Positions 41,399-50,947 of a stretch of 61,347 nucleotides of DNA are shown in pieces; the first letter of the stretch is position 1; each line of letters opens with the position of its first letter. This stretch comes from Paranoxybacillus sp035645275 (GTDB lineage: Bacteria; Bacillota; Bacilli; Bacillales; Anoxybacillaceae). The notes below the pieces were generated by a model that saw only the letters and a list, made by a program, of their open reading frames with translations, had not been told where the DNA came from and did not search any database. The stretch lies in NCBI GenBank assembly GCA_035645275.1, contig DASQMX010000012.1, forward strand, positions 1 to 61,347, read 5' to 3'. The position numbers and the translations under genes are program-made.

Positions 41399-42694
41399 AT
41401 GAAGGCATTTTTTCAATTTAACGAACGAAACACGTCGTTTAAGCAAGAGACGTTAGCAGGGATTACTACCTTTTTATCGATGGCCTATATTTTAGTTGTT
41501 AATCCGCTTGTTCTTAGCGAATCCGGGATGGATAAAGGGGCAGTATTTACGGCAACAGCTGTTTCCGCCATCATCGGTTCGCTGCTCATTGGTCTTCTGG
41601 CAAACTATCCAATCGGAATTGCCCCAAGCATGGGATTAAATTCGTTTTTTACGTATTCAGTTGTCATCAGTATGGGGATTCCGTGGCAAACGGCGTTGAC
41701 GGGCGTCCTTGTCTCGGGCGTGCTTTTCATTGTTCTCAGCTTATTAAAAATTCGCGAAAAAATTATTAACATCATACCGCAAGATTTAAAATATGCGATT
41801 GCTGGTGGAATCGGGTTTTTTGTGGCGTTTATCGGTTTAAAAAATGCGGGGATTATTCATGCGAATGAGGCAACATTTGTCTCCATCGGCAATTTAAAGT
41901 CAGCTCCAACGCTGCTAGCGATTTTCGGCTTTATTGTGACGGTCATTTTTCTTATTCGTGGTGTTCGCGGCGGCATTTTTTACGGGATGGTTATCTCCAC
42001 TGTTGTCGGTATTTTGTTTGGCATCATTGATAGGCCAACTGGCATTGTCGGCAGTATTCCAAGTTTGAAGCCGACATTCGGCGCTGCTTTCAATCATGTA
42101 TCTGATGTGTTTTCACCTGATTTATTAACGGTCATCTTCACATTTTTGTTTGTTGCTTTTTTTGATACGGCTGGAACATTAATTGCCGTAGCAAGCCAGG
42201 CAGGAATTATGAAAGGAAACGAGATTCCTAATGCTGGACGAGCATTATTGGCAGATTCCTCCGCTTCTGTCATTGGTGCCATTCTTGGAACATCAACAAC
42301 AGCATCATTCATTGAATCGTCAGCAGGGATCGCAGCAGGGGGACGAACAGGTTTTACGTCTGTGGTTGTTGCCGGCTGTTTTACCTTGGCACTCTTTTTT
42401 GCCCCGGTGCTGTCCATCGTTACTCCGGAAGTAACAGCACCAGCGTTAATCATTGTTGGAGCGATGATGGCAACAGAAATTAGCAAAATTAATTGGCGTA
42501 AATTTGATGTTGTCATTCCTTCGTTTGTGACCATTATTATGATGCCGCTCACGTTTAGTGTAGCAACCGGAATTGCGCTCGGGTTCATTTTATATCCAAT
42601 TACAATGATTGCGTTAAATAAGGCGAAAGAAGTTCATCCTATTATGTATGGACTATTTGTAACGTTTATTGCTTACTTTGTCTATGTAGCTTGA
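41399..42694 (+). CDS. pbuG: guanine/hypoxanthine permease (NCS2 family)
   Basis: A 431-residue protein with about 12-14 helices. AzgA/PbuG landmarks are TSFKQETLAGITTFLSMAYI, GIAPSMGLNSFFTYSVV, ALLADSSASVIGAILGTST and ASFIESSAGIAAGGRTGFTS. It imports guanine and hypoxanthine by proton symport. ATG 41399 follows TGGAGGATG. The guanine riboswitch directly upstream supports the substrate. A strong terminator follows. Confidence 0.95.
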   Translation: MKAFFQFNERNTSFKQETLAGITTFLSMAYILVVNPLVLSESGMDKGAVFTATAVSAIIGSLLIGLLANYPIGIAPSMGLNSFFTYSVVISMGIPWQTALTGVLVSGVLFIVLSLLKIREKIINIIPQDLKYAIAGGIGFFVAFIGLKNAGIIHANEATFVSIGNLKSAPTLLAIFGFIVTVIFLIRGVRGGIFYGMVISTVVGILFGIIDRPTGIVGSIPSLKPTFGAAFNHVSDVFSPDLLTVIFTFLFVAFFDTAGTLIAVASQAGIMKGNEIPNAGRALLADSSASVIGAILGTSTTASFIESSAGIAAGGRTGFTSVVVAGCFTLALFFAPVLSIVTPEVTAPALIIVGAMMATEISKINWRKFDVVIPSFVTIIMMPLTFSVATGIALGFILYPITMIALNKAKEVHPIMYGLFVTFIAYFVYVA

Positions 42695-42705
42695 CGAGTA
42701 CGTTT

Positions 42706-42749
42706 CCCCTTTCAAGCAGATTTTATTTCCTGCTTGAAAGGGGTTTTTT
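42706..42749 (+). terminator. Rho-independent terminator
   Basis: Perfect 14-bp stem CCCCTTTCAAGCAG / CTGCTTGAAAGGGG and a T run after pbuG. Confidence 0.95.
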
Positions 42750-42995
42750 CTTTATTTTGTACGATCAGTGGTTTTCGGCATCTAAATGAAGTAGAAATGG
42801 GGGACGTTCGTTTTTGACCAATGTTTGAACTTGAAGAAAAGGATTCTATGATTCTTGCAATGCATCGAAACCAAGTCCCTCTGTTCATCATTCATCGCTT
42901 TTTCCTCATTCTTTCAAAAAATCATACAACAGCCCAAGCTTTTTTGCATACGTTGAATATGTGAAACATTACTTGCGTTATACGGAGGGAAAACA

Positions 42996-43754
42996 ATGCA
43001 CCATCATGAAGACGGAGAGAAGTATGCTCAAAAAGCAGCGATGTATGATTTATTAGCTTGTTATTATAAGTATACTGATCCAAATAAACATATGATGTAT
43101 TATCAAAAGCATTATGAATATATGAAAAAACTAGCCGCTTCCGAGCAAGTTCGCGAGCAGGAAGAAACGGCAAATCTGGCAATGGTTCGCGTATTCCACG
43201 CTTCGCCTAATGCGCCGGCAGTCGATGTGTATGTAAATGGGCAAAAAGTATTGCAGGAGCTAAAATATAAGCAATTAAGTAAATATTTAAAAGTTCCAAC
43301 AGGACAACACCGCATTGACATTTATCCATCAGGCCAGACAACTTCCCCAGTGTTGAGTGAAATGGTCTATATTTTGCCAAGTTTGCGTTATACGATTGCT
43401 GTGGTTGGAAATGTAAACAATTTACAGTTACTTCCGTTTTTTGATAATCCATATGTATCGTATGGCGAAACAAAGGTGCGCTTTGTGCATTTATCACCTA
43501 ATGCGCCAGCTGTGGATATTGCGGTGAAAGACGGCAATGTATTATTTAACAATGTGCGTTATAAAGAAGTTTCTGATTATGTGAAAGTTTCTGCTAATCA
43601 AAAACTCAGCTTAGAGATGCGCGTTGCTGGAACAGACAATGTCGTGTTAACTGTGCCAAACGTACGTCTAGATTCGAATAAGTCGTACACGATTGCGGCA
43701 ACAGGGGATGCGATGAGCACTCTTTCATTAGAAGTGGTATTAATTGAAGAATAA
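42996..43754 (+). CDS. DUF4397 repeat protein
   Basis: A 252-residue protein with two DUF4397 beta-sandwich units: VRVFHASPNAPAVDVYVNGQ (about 63-150) and VRFVHLSPNAPAVDIAVKDG (about 160-250). The N-terminal 55 residues are helical and rich in Tyr, His and Lys (KYTDPNKHMMYYQKHYEYMK). There is no signal peptide, unlike many DUF4397 proteins, so it is probably cytoplasmic or spore-related. Function is unknown. GGAGGG precedes ATG 42996. A palindromic repeat follows 8 bases after the stop. Confidence 0.85.
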   Translation: MHHHEDGEKYAQKAAMYDLLACYYKYTDPNKHMMYYQKHYEYMKKLAASEQVREQEETANLAMVRVFHASPNAPAVDVYVNGQKVLQELKYKQLSKYLKVPTGQHRIDIYPSGQTTSPVLSEMVYILPSLRYTIAVVGNVNNLQLLPFFDNPYVSYGETKVRFVHLSPNAPAVDIAVKDGNVLFNNVRYKEVSDYVKVSANQKLSLEMRVAGTDNVVLTVPNVRLDSNKSYTIAATGDAMSTLSLEVVLIEE

Positions 43755-43762
43755 TAAAAAAA

Positions 43763-43872
43763 GAGGCTGGCCCGAAAGCAAAAATGTCAGACCCCGCAAC
43801 ACAATATATAGTACTCAAAAATAAGCTATATATGGTGGAATGTGCGGGAGGTCAGACATGATGGGTCAGCCT
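43763..43872. repeat. nested palindromic repeat, copy 6 (reverse orientation)
   Basis: Outer GAGGCTGGCCC / GGGTCAGCC, second ATGTCAGACCCCGCAACACA / TGTGCGGGAGGTCAGACAT, central ATATATAGTA / GCTATATATGG. The right outer arm runs into sirB: the TGA of GGCTGACCC is the sirB stop codon (43866-43868). Confidence 0.92.
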
Positions 43873-44615
43873 TTTTTGTATGGGCGAGATACTAATTCGT
43901 TCACGCGCTCGTACAATACTTCTTGAAGAAGGGGATGGTAACCTAAATAGTTGCATAAAATAAATTGCTTGTCAGATGTAGAAAGAGTTTTTAGCTTTTT
44001 TTTCAATTTTTCCATTAACACACCGGTAAACAGCAAGTAAGGAACGACAAAAATTTTTTTGTACTCAGAGTGGAGGGAACGATGCAGCCCTTCTTCCAAT
44101 CCAGGATGAGCGGCTGCAAGAAAACAGATTTCCACACGTGAAAGGTGTATTTTTTCTTGAAAAAGACGGGCGATTTTTTGTAAATCCGTTTTTATGTCGG
44201 GATCGCTGCTGCCGCGGCCGACAAGAAGCACCATTGCATTGTCATCGAGCGGAACGGATTGTTCAGCGATTCGTTCGACTAAAATTTGCACCATTTTTTC
44301 ATGTACTCCGAATGGCTCACCCATGACCATATCGATATGAGGGTAGCGCTGTTTTGCTTTTGCGATTTCTTCAGGAATATCGTGTTTTACATGTCCCGCT
44401 GCCAAAAGCAAAACAGGGATAACGGCGATGCTTGTTGCTCCTTTGTTCACACATGTGTCGATTCCTTTCGCAATATCCGGTTCCGCCAGTTCAATAAAGC
44501 ATATTTCTTGAATCGGGATATCAATATTTGTTTTGCAGCGTTCCACAAAAGCGACAGCTTCCTGACAAGCTTTTATGATGCGGCTGCCATGACAAATATA
44601 TAAAATCGCTTGCAT
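43866..44615 (-). CDS. sirB: sirohydrochlorin ferrochelatase (CbiX/SirB)
   Basis: A 249-residue two-domain chelatase. The active-site His residues are in ILYICHGSR (residue 8-9 region) and LLLAAGHVKHDIPEE; the second half has VLLVGRGSSDPD and LAAAHPG. It inserts Fe2+ into sirohydrochlorin to make siroheme for sulfite reductase. It is the last gene of the cys operon, 11 bases after sumT. Its stop codon is provided by the palindromic repeat. Confidence 0.92.
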   Translation of the reverse strand: MQAILYICHGSRIIKACQEAVAFVERCKTNIDIPIQEICFIELAEPDIAKGIDTCVNKGATSIAVIPVLLLAAGHVKHDIPEEIAKAKQRYPHIDMVMGEPFGVHEKMVQILVERIAEQSVPLDDNAMVLLVGRGSSDPDIKTDLQKIARLFQEKIHLSRVEICFLAAAHPGLEEGLHRSLHSEYKKIFVVPYLLFTGVLMEKLKKKLKTLSTSDKQFILCNYLGYHPLLQEVLYERVNELVSRPYKKG

Positions 44616-44626
44616 CATTCACCTCG

Positions 44627-45406
44627 TTAAAACGCTTCAGTGACAATTGGTTGTTGTTGTAACATCGCCTGTTCGAACCAGTTGATTTTATTGCGCAATG
44701 TTACCACTTCGCCGATGATAATCATGCTCGGATTTTCAATACGGTGTTGTTTGACAGTTTCTAAAATCGTTCCAAGTGTAGCTGTTACCGTTTTTTGTTC
44801 CAATAATGTTCCCCACTGTACGATCGCTACGGGGGTATGAGGTGATTTTCCGTGTTTCAGCAATTGTTCACGAATGTATGGAAGATTGCTGATTCCCATA
44901 TAAATGGCCAGCGTATCGACTCCTTTAGCGAGGTTTTCCCATTTCACATCTTCGTTGCTTCCTTTTTGCTTATGGCCAGTAATGAAGGCTACGCTTGAGC
45001 TGAAATCGCGATGGGTAACAGGGATGCCGGCGTAAGCGGCAGCAGCGATGCCTGATGTAATGCCGGGAACAATTTCAAATTCAATGTTATGCTTGGCGAG
45101 CGTTTCTGCTTCTTCGCCGCCTCGACCGAATACGAACGGATCACCGCCTTTTAATCGTACGACTATTTTTCCTTTTTTGGCGAGTTTGACTAAAAAATAA
45201 TTAATGGTTTCTTGCTTCATTGTATGGTAGTTTGGCAGTTTACCGCAGTAAATTAAATCGGCCTCCGGTTTAGCATAAGAAAGCAATTGATCATTAATCA
45301 AGCGATCATACAAAATGACATCTGCTTCTTGAATGCAGCGCAATCCTTTAACAGTAATTAATTCAGGATCACCGGGGCCTGCGCCAACTAAGTATACTTT
45401 TCCCAT
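44627..45406 (-). CDS. sumT: uroporphyrinogen-III C-methyltransferase
   Basis: A 259-residue SAM-dependent methylase: VYLVGAGPGDPELITVKGLR, ADVILYDRLI, VRLKGGDPFVFGRGGEEAE and VPGITSGIAAAAYAGIPVTH are the classical SUMT motifs. It makes precorrin-2 from uroporphyrinogen III, the first step of siroheme synthesis. There is no fused CysG-type dehydrogenase domain; that activity is SirC at 38.3 kb. B. subtilis ylnD is the positional equivalent. Confidence 0.96.
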   Translation of the reverse strand: MGKVYLVGAGPGDPELITVKGLRCIQEADVILYDRLINDQLLSYAKPEADLIYCGKLPNYHTMKQETINYFLVKLAKKGKIVVRLKGGDPFVFGRGGEEAETLAKHNIEFEIVPGITSGIAAAAYAGIPVTHRDFSSSVAFITGHKQKGSNEDVKWENLAKGVDTLAIYMGISNLPYIREQLLKHGKSPHTPVAIVQWGTLLEQKTVTATLGTILETVKQHRIENPSMIIIGEVVTLRNKINWFEQAMLQQQPIVTEAF

Positions 45407-45408
45407 CT

Positions 45409-45645
45409 TTATTCAGCCCTTTCTTCATTCAATTGGCGGGTGGGTTCATAATAGACAACGAACCCACCGCCGCTGCGAATCGGTTTTTTTTCATGAAGCG
45501 AAATATCGATAAACTTAGGAATTTTTAAAAACTGTTTTTCCAGTTCGACTTCGACGAGGCGGAACGCTTGCTCATCGTCTTTTGCGGCGATAACGACGTA
45601 AATAACTCCATCTTTTGTTGTTACTTCAAAGCGGTATAGATTCAT
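45409..45645 (-). CDS. DUF3906 family protein
   Basis: A 78-residue protein starting MNLYRFEVTTKDGVIYVVIA, with a helix (DEQAFRLVEVELEKQFL) and ending in GGGFVVYYEPTR. It fits DUF3906, a small beta-alpha-beta family seen in sulfur-assimilation operons of Bacillaceae. Function is unknown, perhaps an accessory of sulfite reductase or siroheme insertion. AAAGGTGA before ATG 45645 rules out the GTG at 45654. Confidence 0.78.
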   Translation of the reverse strand: MNLYRFEVTTKDGVIYVVIAAKDDEQAFRLVEVELEKQFLKIPKFIDISLHEKKPIRSGGGFVVYYEPTRQLNEERAE

Positions 45646-45656
45646 TGATTTCACCT

Positions 45657-47282
45657 TTAAACAGCAGTGTTTAGTTGGTTTAAAACATTGTCCAGTTTTG
45701 TTTGCAACTGTTCAATACCGACGCGGTTCACATATTCGAGAAATGTTTCGCCCAGTTGTTTTGTTTCTTTAAAATAAGCGAGAAGATGGAGGAGAACTTC
45801 AGGAAGTTGCTCTGCATCGATTTTTCCTTTTAATTTTTTGTTGAATTTTCCCCCGTTGTGCAATGTGCCGCCGACATAAATTTCGAACGCCTCGACCATT
45901 CCTTTATCTTTTGTTTTCATTTTGATTCCTTGCAAGCCGATGTCACCGATTTGCCGCTGACCGCATGAATTTGGACAGCCGACCATATGGATGCGGACTG
46001 GAACATCGATCTCTAGATGGTCATCTAGATATTCGGCAACGCGGCGCATCCGTTCTTTTGTTTCTACAAGCGCCAAGTTGCAATATTCGATGCCTGTGCA
46101 GGAGACTGAATAGCCGATAAATGATTTTGGTTTGATGGTGATGCGCTCAAATACTTTTTCTTTCAAGACAGCGTCAACGTGTTCATTAGGAATGTTAGGA
46201 ATAATTAAATTTTGTGAATTACATAAGCGGACTTCGCCGTTGCCGTATTGTTTGGCCACTCTCGCAATTTCAAATACTTCATCAGCGCTTAGACGACCAA
46301 CCGGCACGTTAAAGCCGATATAGTTCAGCCCAGACTGTTTTTGCGGGTGAGCGCCGTATAAGTAGCCGGCATTCCACCCTTTTTGCACATCTTCTCCTTT
46401 AGATGGGAGAGGACCTGTTAGCTCGAGCACTTTTTCTTTAAATTTTTCAACTCCCCAGTCGGCGACAAGGAACTTTAAGCGGGCGCGGTGGCGTTTTTCG
46501 CGATAGCCGTAATCGCGGAAAATGGTCGTTATTGCAATTGCGACATCTTTGACTTGTTCTGGTTTGACAAATATATCTAATGTTTGTGCAAGATATGGAG
46601 CCGCTGATAAACCACCGCCTACTTTTACATGAAATCCAACCGTTTCTACGCCATCAATCACTTTTTTTGCCGGGGTAAAAGAGAGGCAATGAATTTCAGC
46701 GTTTGTTACGTTATAAACATTGGCACTGATTGACATTTTATATTTTCGCGGTAAGTTCGAAAAATCTTCGTTATGCTGGAAAAATTGATATACTTCACGA
46801 ACAATATCTGTTGTATCAATCAGTTCATGCGGGTCAATTCCGGCAAGTGGATTGCCGACAATGTTGCGCGTAATGTCGCCGCAAGCACCGGCAGTGGACA
46901 ATCCAACCCGTTTTAATCGCGCAAAAATATCCGGAATATGCTCAATTTGCAGCCAGTGAAACTGAACGGCTTGGCGTGTCGTAATGTCAAAAATGCCGCG
47001 GCCGTAATCGCGGGCGATGCCGGCTAATGTTTCTAACTGTTCATTATTTAAAATGCCGGACGGCACGCAGACGCGCATCATGAAGTAACCAGCTTCTTTT
47101 GGTTTTTGTAAATAAAGCCCTGCCCATTTGAAATAATCCCATTCTTCTTGCGGGATGGACGCAAAGCCATGTTGGGCATAGTAAGGAATATCTTCGAAAA
47201 TTTTCAACCCATCTTTTTTTAACTTTTTCAATTCAGTTTTGTTTAAGTTCGAATTGTTCGCCCAGATTTTTTCATACGCCAT
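45657..47282 (-). CDS. siroheme-dependent sulfite/nitrite reductase
   Basis: A 541-residue protein with duplicated half-domains and the siroheme/4Fe-4S cysteines CTGIEYCNLALVETKERMRR and VGCPNSCGQRQIGDIGL. It belongs to the ferredoxin-type NirA/Sir class. Its place between cysC and the siroheme genes says it reduces sulfite to sulfide, though nitrite cannot be excluded. AAGGAGGAAATCGTC precedes ATG 47282. The start overlaps cysC by 11 bases. No CysJ flavoprotein is nearby, so ferredoxin is the likely donor. Confidence 0.92.
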   Translation of the reverse strand: MAYEKIWANNSNLNKTELKKLKKDGLKIFEDIPYYAQHGFASIPQEEWDYFKWAGLYLQKPKEAGYFMMRVCVPSGILNNEQLETLAGIARDYGRGIFDITTRQAVQFHWLQIEHIPDIFARLKRVGLSTAGACGDITRNIVGNPLAGIDPHELIDTTDIVREVYQFFQHNEDFSNLPRKYKMSISANVYNVTNAEIHCLSFTPAKKVIDGVETVGFHVKVGGGLSAAPYLAQTLDIFVKPEQVKDVAIAITTIFRDYGYREKRHRARLKFLVADWGVEKFKEKVLELTGPLPSKGEDVQKGWNAGYLYGAHPQKQSGLNYIGFNVPVGRLSADEVFEIARVAKQYGNGEVRLCNSQNLIIPNIPNEHVDAVLKEKVFERITIKPKSFIGYSVSCTGIEYCNLALVETKERMRRVAEYLDDHLEIDVPVRIHMVGCPNSCGQRQIGDIGLQGIKMKTKDKGMVEAFEIYVGGTLHNGGKFNKKLKGKIDAEQLPEVLLHLLAYFKETKQLGETFLEYVNRVGIEQLQTKLDNVLNQLNTAV

Positions 47283-47889
47283 TGACGATTTCCTCCTTGA
47301 TAAAATGTCGGGAATGCAAATACGCAATAACCTGATTGACACATTCTTCAACCGAGTAAAGATGTGTCTCAATGGTCAGCTCTGGCGCCACTGGTTCTTC
47401 ATACGGTGAATCGATGCCGGTGAAGTCGTGAATTTCCCCGTTTCTTGCTTTTTTGTAAAGCCCTTTTGGGTCGCGTTTTTCACATTCGTCAAGCGGACAT
47501 TTGACGTAAATTTCGATAAACTCATCATTTTCTACGAGTTGGCGGACAAGCTGGCGATCTTGGGTAAAAGGGGAAATGAACGCTGTTAATACAAACTGTC
47601 CGCTATCAACAAATAATTTGGCGACTTCTCCGATGCGGCGAATGTTTTCGGTACGGTCTTCAGCGGAAAAGCTTAAGTCTTTGTTTAAACCGTGTCGAAT
47701 GTTATCTCCGTCTAAGACATAATTTTGGATCCCCAATTCAAAAAGCCTTTTGGAAACAGCATTAGCCATTGTTGATTTACCTGAACCGGAAAGGCCGGTA
47801 AACCATAAAATACAGCTGTGATGACCATTTTGTTTGCGGCGCTGTTCTTTTGTAATCGCAGTGTGGTGCCACGTAATGTTTTTACTCAA
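47272..47889 (-). CDS. cysC: adenylylsulfate kinase
   Basis: A 205-residue APS kinase: P-loop WFTGLSGSGKSTMANAV (about residue 33), VLDGDNIRHGLNKDLSFSAE and the lid FISPFTQDRQLVRQLV. It converts APS to PAPS. It begins with TTG 47889 behind AAGGAGG. It lies between sat (13 bases upstream) and the sulfite reductase. Confidence 0.96.
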   Translation of the reverse strand: MSKNITWHHTAITKEQRRKQNGHHSCILWFTGLSGSGKSTMANAVSKRLFELGIQNYVLDGDNIRHGLNKDLSFSAEDRTENIRRIGEVAKLFVDSGQFVLTAFISPFTQDRQLVRQLVENDEFIEIYVKCPLDECEKRDPKGLYKKARNGEIHDFTGIDSPYEEPVAPELTIETHLYSVEECVNQVIAYLHSRHFIKEEIVNGV

Positions 47890-47902
47890 TCATCATTCCT
47901 CC

Positions 47903-49060
47903 TTAATTGCTTGAACTTGAGAGTACTTCCTGTTTCATGCCTTTAATTAAAACTTGCACGACTTCAGGACGGCTGAACGTGCTCGGTGGAACTTCCCCGT
48001 TTCGCAGCATTTCCCGCACCTTTGTGCCAGATAGTACGACATGATATTCCCGGTCATGCGGGCACGTTTTCGTTGAAGCCATTCCTTCGCATTTCGTGCA
48101 GTAAAAGCTATGTTCAAAGAAAAGAGGGGTAATTCCAAGTTCTTCTTGCGTAAAATTCAAGAAAATTTTTTGCGCATCATATGTGCCGTAATAGTTGCCG
48201 ACACCGGCATGGTCACGGCCAACGATAAAATGGGTGCAGCCGAAGTTTTTGCGTACCATCGCATGGAAAATCGCTTCACGCGGACCGGCATAGCGCATCG
48301 CCGCTTGAAACACTCCGAGAAAGACGCGGTCTTTCGGATAATAGTTCTCTAACAATACTTGATAGCTTTCCATGCGAATATCTGCTGGAATGTCGTCTTC
48401 TTTTGTTTCGCCGACTAAAGGGTTTAAAAATAAGCCATCAACAATTTCAAGAGCACATTTTTGAATATATTCATGAGCGCGGTGGACAGGATTTCTTGTT
48501 TGGAAGCCGACAACGGTATTCCAGCCTCGTTCAGCAAAAAGCTTTCTTGTTTCAGCTGGATCAAAGTAAAATGGAGCGAAACGCCCTTTATCCGTGCGTT
48601 TTACTAGAGTAATGGGACCGCCGACATATAGATTTGGCTTGGTAAATAATTTTTGGACACCAGGGTGATTTACGTCATCTGTTTGATAGACGAGGAGAGC
48701 TTCCTTCGTTTTATCAGGTTCGTATATTTCTTGAATTTCAAGAACTCCGTAAACTTCTCCGTCATGAACAAGTTTGACGGTTTCACCAATCACTAACTGT
48801 GACGCTTTGTCTTTAGTTACCGCTAGTGTAATGGGAATGCTCCAAACAGTACCATCTTCTAGACGCATTGTTTCAACAACTGATTCGTAATCTTCTTTTC
48901 CTAAGAAGCCAGTTAATGGGCTGTATCCCCCAATTCCAATGAGTTCAAGGTCACTTAACTCTGCTTTACTTAATTCAATTTCTTTTTTAATTTGCGAGAT
49001 AGGATAATCAGGGTTCCAACGGTTTATTAAACTTCCGCCGTGAGGGATGCTTAAGCTCAT
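47903..49060 (-). CDS. sat: sulfate adenylyltransferase (ATP sulfurylase)
   Basis: A 385-residue enzyme with PUA-like start and the catalytic GFQTRNPVHRAHEYIQK (QxRNPxHRxHE) and GRDHAGVGNYYGTYDAQ. Zinc-type cysteines CTKCEGMASTKTCPHD are present. It activates sulfate with ATP to APS. AAGGAGGTTTTACTG precedes ATG 49060. Second enzyme step of the operon. Confidence 0.97.
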   Translation of the reverse strand: MSLSIPHGGSLINRWNPDYPISQIKKEIELSKAELSDLELIGIGGYSPLTGFLGKEDYESVVETMRLEDGTVWSIPITLAVTKDKASQLVIGETVKLVHDGEVYGVLEIQEIYEPDKTKEALLVYQTDDVNHPGVQKLFTKPNLYVGGPITLVKRTDKGRFAPFYFDPAETRKLFAERGWNTVVGFQTRNPVHRAHEYIQKCALEIVDGLFLNPLVGETKEDDIPADIRMESYQVLLENYYPKDRVFLGVFQAAMRYAGPREAIFHAMVRKNFGCTHFIVGRDHAGVGNYYGTYDAQKIFLNFTQEELGITPLFFEHSFYCTKCEGMASTKTCPHDREYHVVLSGTKVREMLRNGEVPPSTFSRPEVVQVLIKGMKQEVLSSSSN

Positions 49061-49116
49061 CAGTAAAACCTCCTTAGTATCATATATAATTCATATTGTT
49101 TAACTATGATTTATCG

Positions 49117-50190
49117 CTAAATACCGCCGCCATTTTCATGTAAAGAGCGTTTCTCTTCTGTAATCGTTTTTTTGAGGCTTAGGGTGCCGATTGTGGCCAA
49201 GCAGACGCTAATAATGGCAATGATTGTATAAATATCGCTATCTAGCAGCCATTTCACTAGACTGTAAGAAATGACAAGAGAAAAAACAGGTGAGACAAGC
49301 CAAACTTTTAACAGCTGAATGACAATTCGTTTTTGCCAAACGTAAAAGCCGCTTTTCGCTGTGCCAATGCCGATAATGGCTGAAGTGGTGATTTGTGTTA
49401 ACGGTACAGGAAGCCCGAAAATGGATGAGATAATGACAAGAAGTGCTCCCGTTCCCGAAATGGCACACCCTTCAAACGGAGAAAATCTTGTAATCTTTTT
49501 TCCATTTGTTTCAAGCACTCGGTGTCCTAACAATAATGCTCCGAAGGCGACAAACAGACCGCCAATGATCGTTCCTTTTGTCACGGAAATAAGCCCGGCG
49601 CCGACAAGAGGACCGATGGCGTTAGCTACGTTATTCATTCCAGCTGAGAAGGCTTCAAAAAATCCAGCGATAATAAGGGCAATCATAAACGTTTTTTGCC
49701 ATGTTCCTTGTTCGATGTAAGGGTATTTTTTTTTCACAAGCAAAAACCATTTACCGATAAAATAAGTGCATGTAAAAGCGATGATTGGAATGATAATCCA
49801 AATAGATACGATGAAAAGTAGTTTTTGAATATATAAACTTTGATAGGCGATGCCGACACCGACAACAGCTCCTACGGTTATTTCGCTTGTTGAAAGTGGA
49901 ATTCCCATGATATTCGCGGCAAACAGAGAAATGGCTGCTGCAGCTAAAATAATGATGACGATTTTCACTGTTAAAATCGATGACGGGATAATTCCTGAAC
50001 CAATTGTTTTTACGACTTCGCCACCGGCAAGGCTGCCTAAGAAGATACCAGCCGCACAAAGCAATAAGGCGATAGACTTCTTTTTAATCGCACCGGAGCC
50101 ATAAGCGACGCCCATTGTTGCTGCTGCACCGCTTCCGCCAATGTTCATTGCAAAAAAGAGAGAAACGATAAAAGCGATTGTTACTAGCAT
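49117..50190 (-). CDS. cysP: sulfate permease, PiT family (CysP)
   Basis: A 357-residue membrane protein with about 11 helices and the duplicated PiT signature: MNIGGSGAAATMGVAYGSGA near the start and FSAGMNNVANAIGPLVGAGL in the second half. B. subtilis CysP, a PiT-family sulfate transporter, sits at the same operon position. ATG 50190 fits AAAGGAG better than GTG 50199. Its neighbours argue for sulfate rather than phosphate. Confidence 0.93.
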   Translation of the reverse strand: MLVTIAFIVSLFFAMNIGGSGAAATMGVAYGSGAIKKKSIALLLCAAGIFLGSLAGGEVVKTIGSGIIPSSILTVKIVIIILAAAAISLFAANIMGIPLSTSEITVGAVVGVGIAYQSLYIQKLLFIVSIWIIIPIIAFTCTYFIGKWFLLVKKKYPYIEQGTWQKTFMIALIIAGFFEAFSAGMNNVANAIGPLVGAGLISVTKGTIIGGLFVAFGALLLGHRVLETNGKKITRFSPFEGCAISGTGALLVIISSIFGLPVPLTQITTSAIIGIGTAKSGFYVWQKRIVIQLLKVWLVSPVFSLVISYSLVKWLLDSDIYTIIAIISVCLATIGTLSLKKTITEEKRSLHENGGGI

Positions 50191-50204
50191 GAACGCCACT
50201 CCTT

Positions 50205-50909
50205 TTAGGATTCATGAAGGCCGCATTCCGTCTTCGTATGGCCTGCCCATCGCCCAGAACGTAAATTATTTAAGTCATAAGCAGGAGCAGTACATGGTTG
50301 GCAACCGATACTTGGATATCCGATATCGTGAAGCTTGTTGTAAGGCAAGTTATGTTGATGAACATATCGCCAAATATCTTGCCATGTCCAATAAATGAGT
50401 GGACAAATTTTAATGGATTGAAATTTATGATCTTGATTGATATATTCCGTATTTGCCCGCGTTGGCGATTGTTCCCGGCGCAGGCCGGAAATCCATGCCG
50501 ATATGCCGGTCAGCACTTCACGAAGCGGGATAATTTTGCGCAGTTCACAACATTTATTCGGAGTTATTTTCCATAATTCATCGCTGAAAAGAGCTGCTTG
50601 TTCTTGAAGCGAGAGAGTCGGAGATTTCATGATGATACGCAGCGAAGGATATTTTTCTTTTACTTTTTCAATCGTTTCGTATGTTTCCGGAAAATGTAGA
50701 TGGGTATCGAGAAAGATAATTTCTGCATCCGGCTTTACTTTAGAAATTAAATCGATTAAAACAATTCCTTCCACCCCGAAACTGCATGCATAGACGACAT
50801 CATTTTTATAATGGTCATATGCCCATTTCAGCACATCAAGAGCACCTTTTGTTTCGTTATCATTTGAAAAAGACGGTTTTTCTTGCTCCCAGTTGGCATA
50901 AGTAAGCAA
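50205..50909 (-). CDS. cysH: APS/PAPS reductase
   Basis: A 234-residue thioredoxin-dependent reductase: YACSFGVEGIVLIDLI (PP-loop), CCELRKIIPL, GCQPCTAPAYDL and the C-terminal catalytic TECGLH. The CC plus CxxC pairs bind a 4Fe-4S cluster, as in Bacillus CysH, which accepts APS as well as PAPS. AAGGGGAGG-type site upstream. First enzyme gene of the operon, but separated from the SAM riboswitch by yezD and a palindromic repeat. Confidence 0.95.
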   Translation of the reverse strand: MLTYANWEQEKPSFSNDNETKGALDVLKWAYDHYKNDVVYACSFGVEGIVLIDLISKVKPDAEIIFLDTHLHFPETYETIEKVKEKYPSLRIIMKSPTLSLQEQAALFSDELWKITPNKCCELRKIIPLREVLTGISAWISGLRREQSPTRANTEYINQDHKFQSIKICPLIYWTWQDIWRYVHQHNLPYNKLHDIGYPSIGCQPCTAPAYDLNNLRSGRWAGHTKTECGLHES

Positions 50910-50947
50910 ATGTTTTCCCCTCCTTGTTTTGGAACAAAGAAAAAGGC

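Noticed and set aside
42821..42964. A 47-codon plus-strand frame upstream of the DUF4397 gene
   Set aside because: It has no ribosome site, no recognisable motif and ends just before the next gene's leader; probably chance.
42965..42995. Sigma-W-like promoter (TGAAAC near 42963) before the DUF4397 gene
   Set aside because: The -10 at the right distance reads CGGA, not CGTA, and it overlaps the ribosome site.
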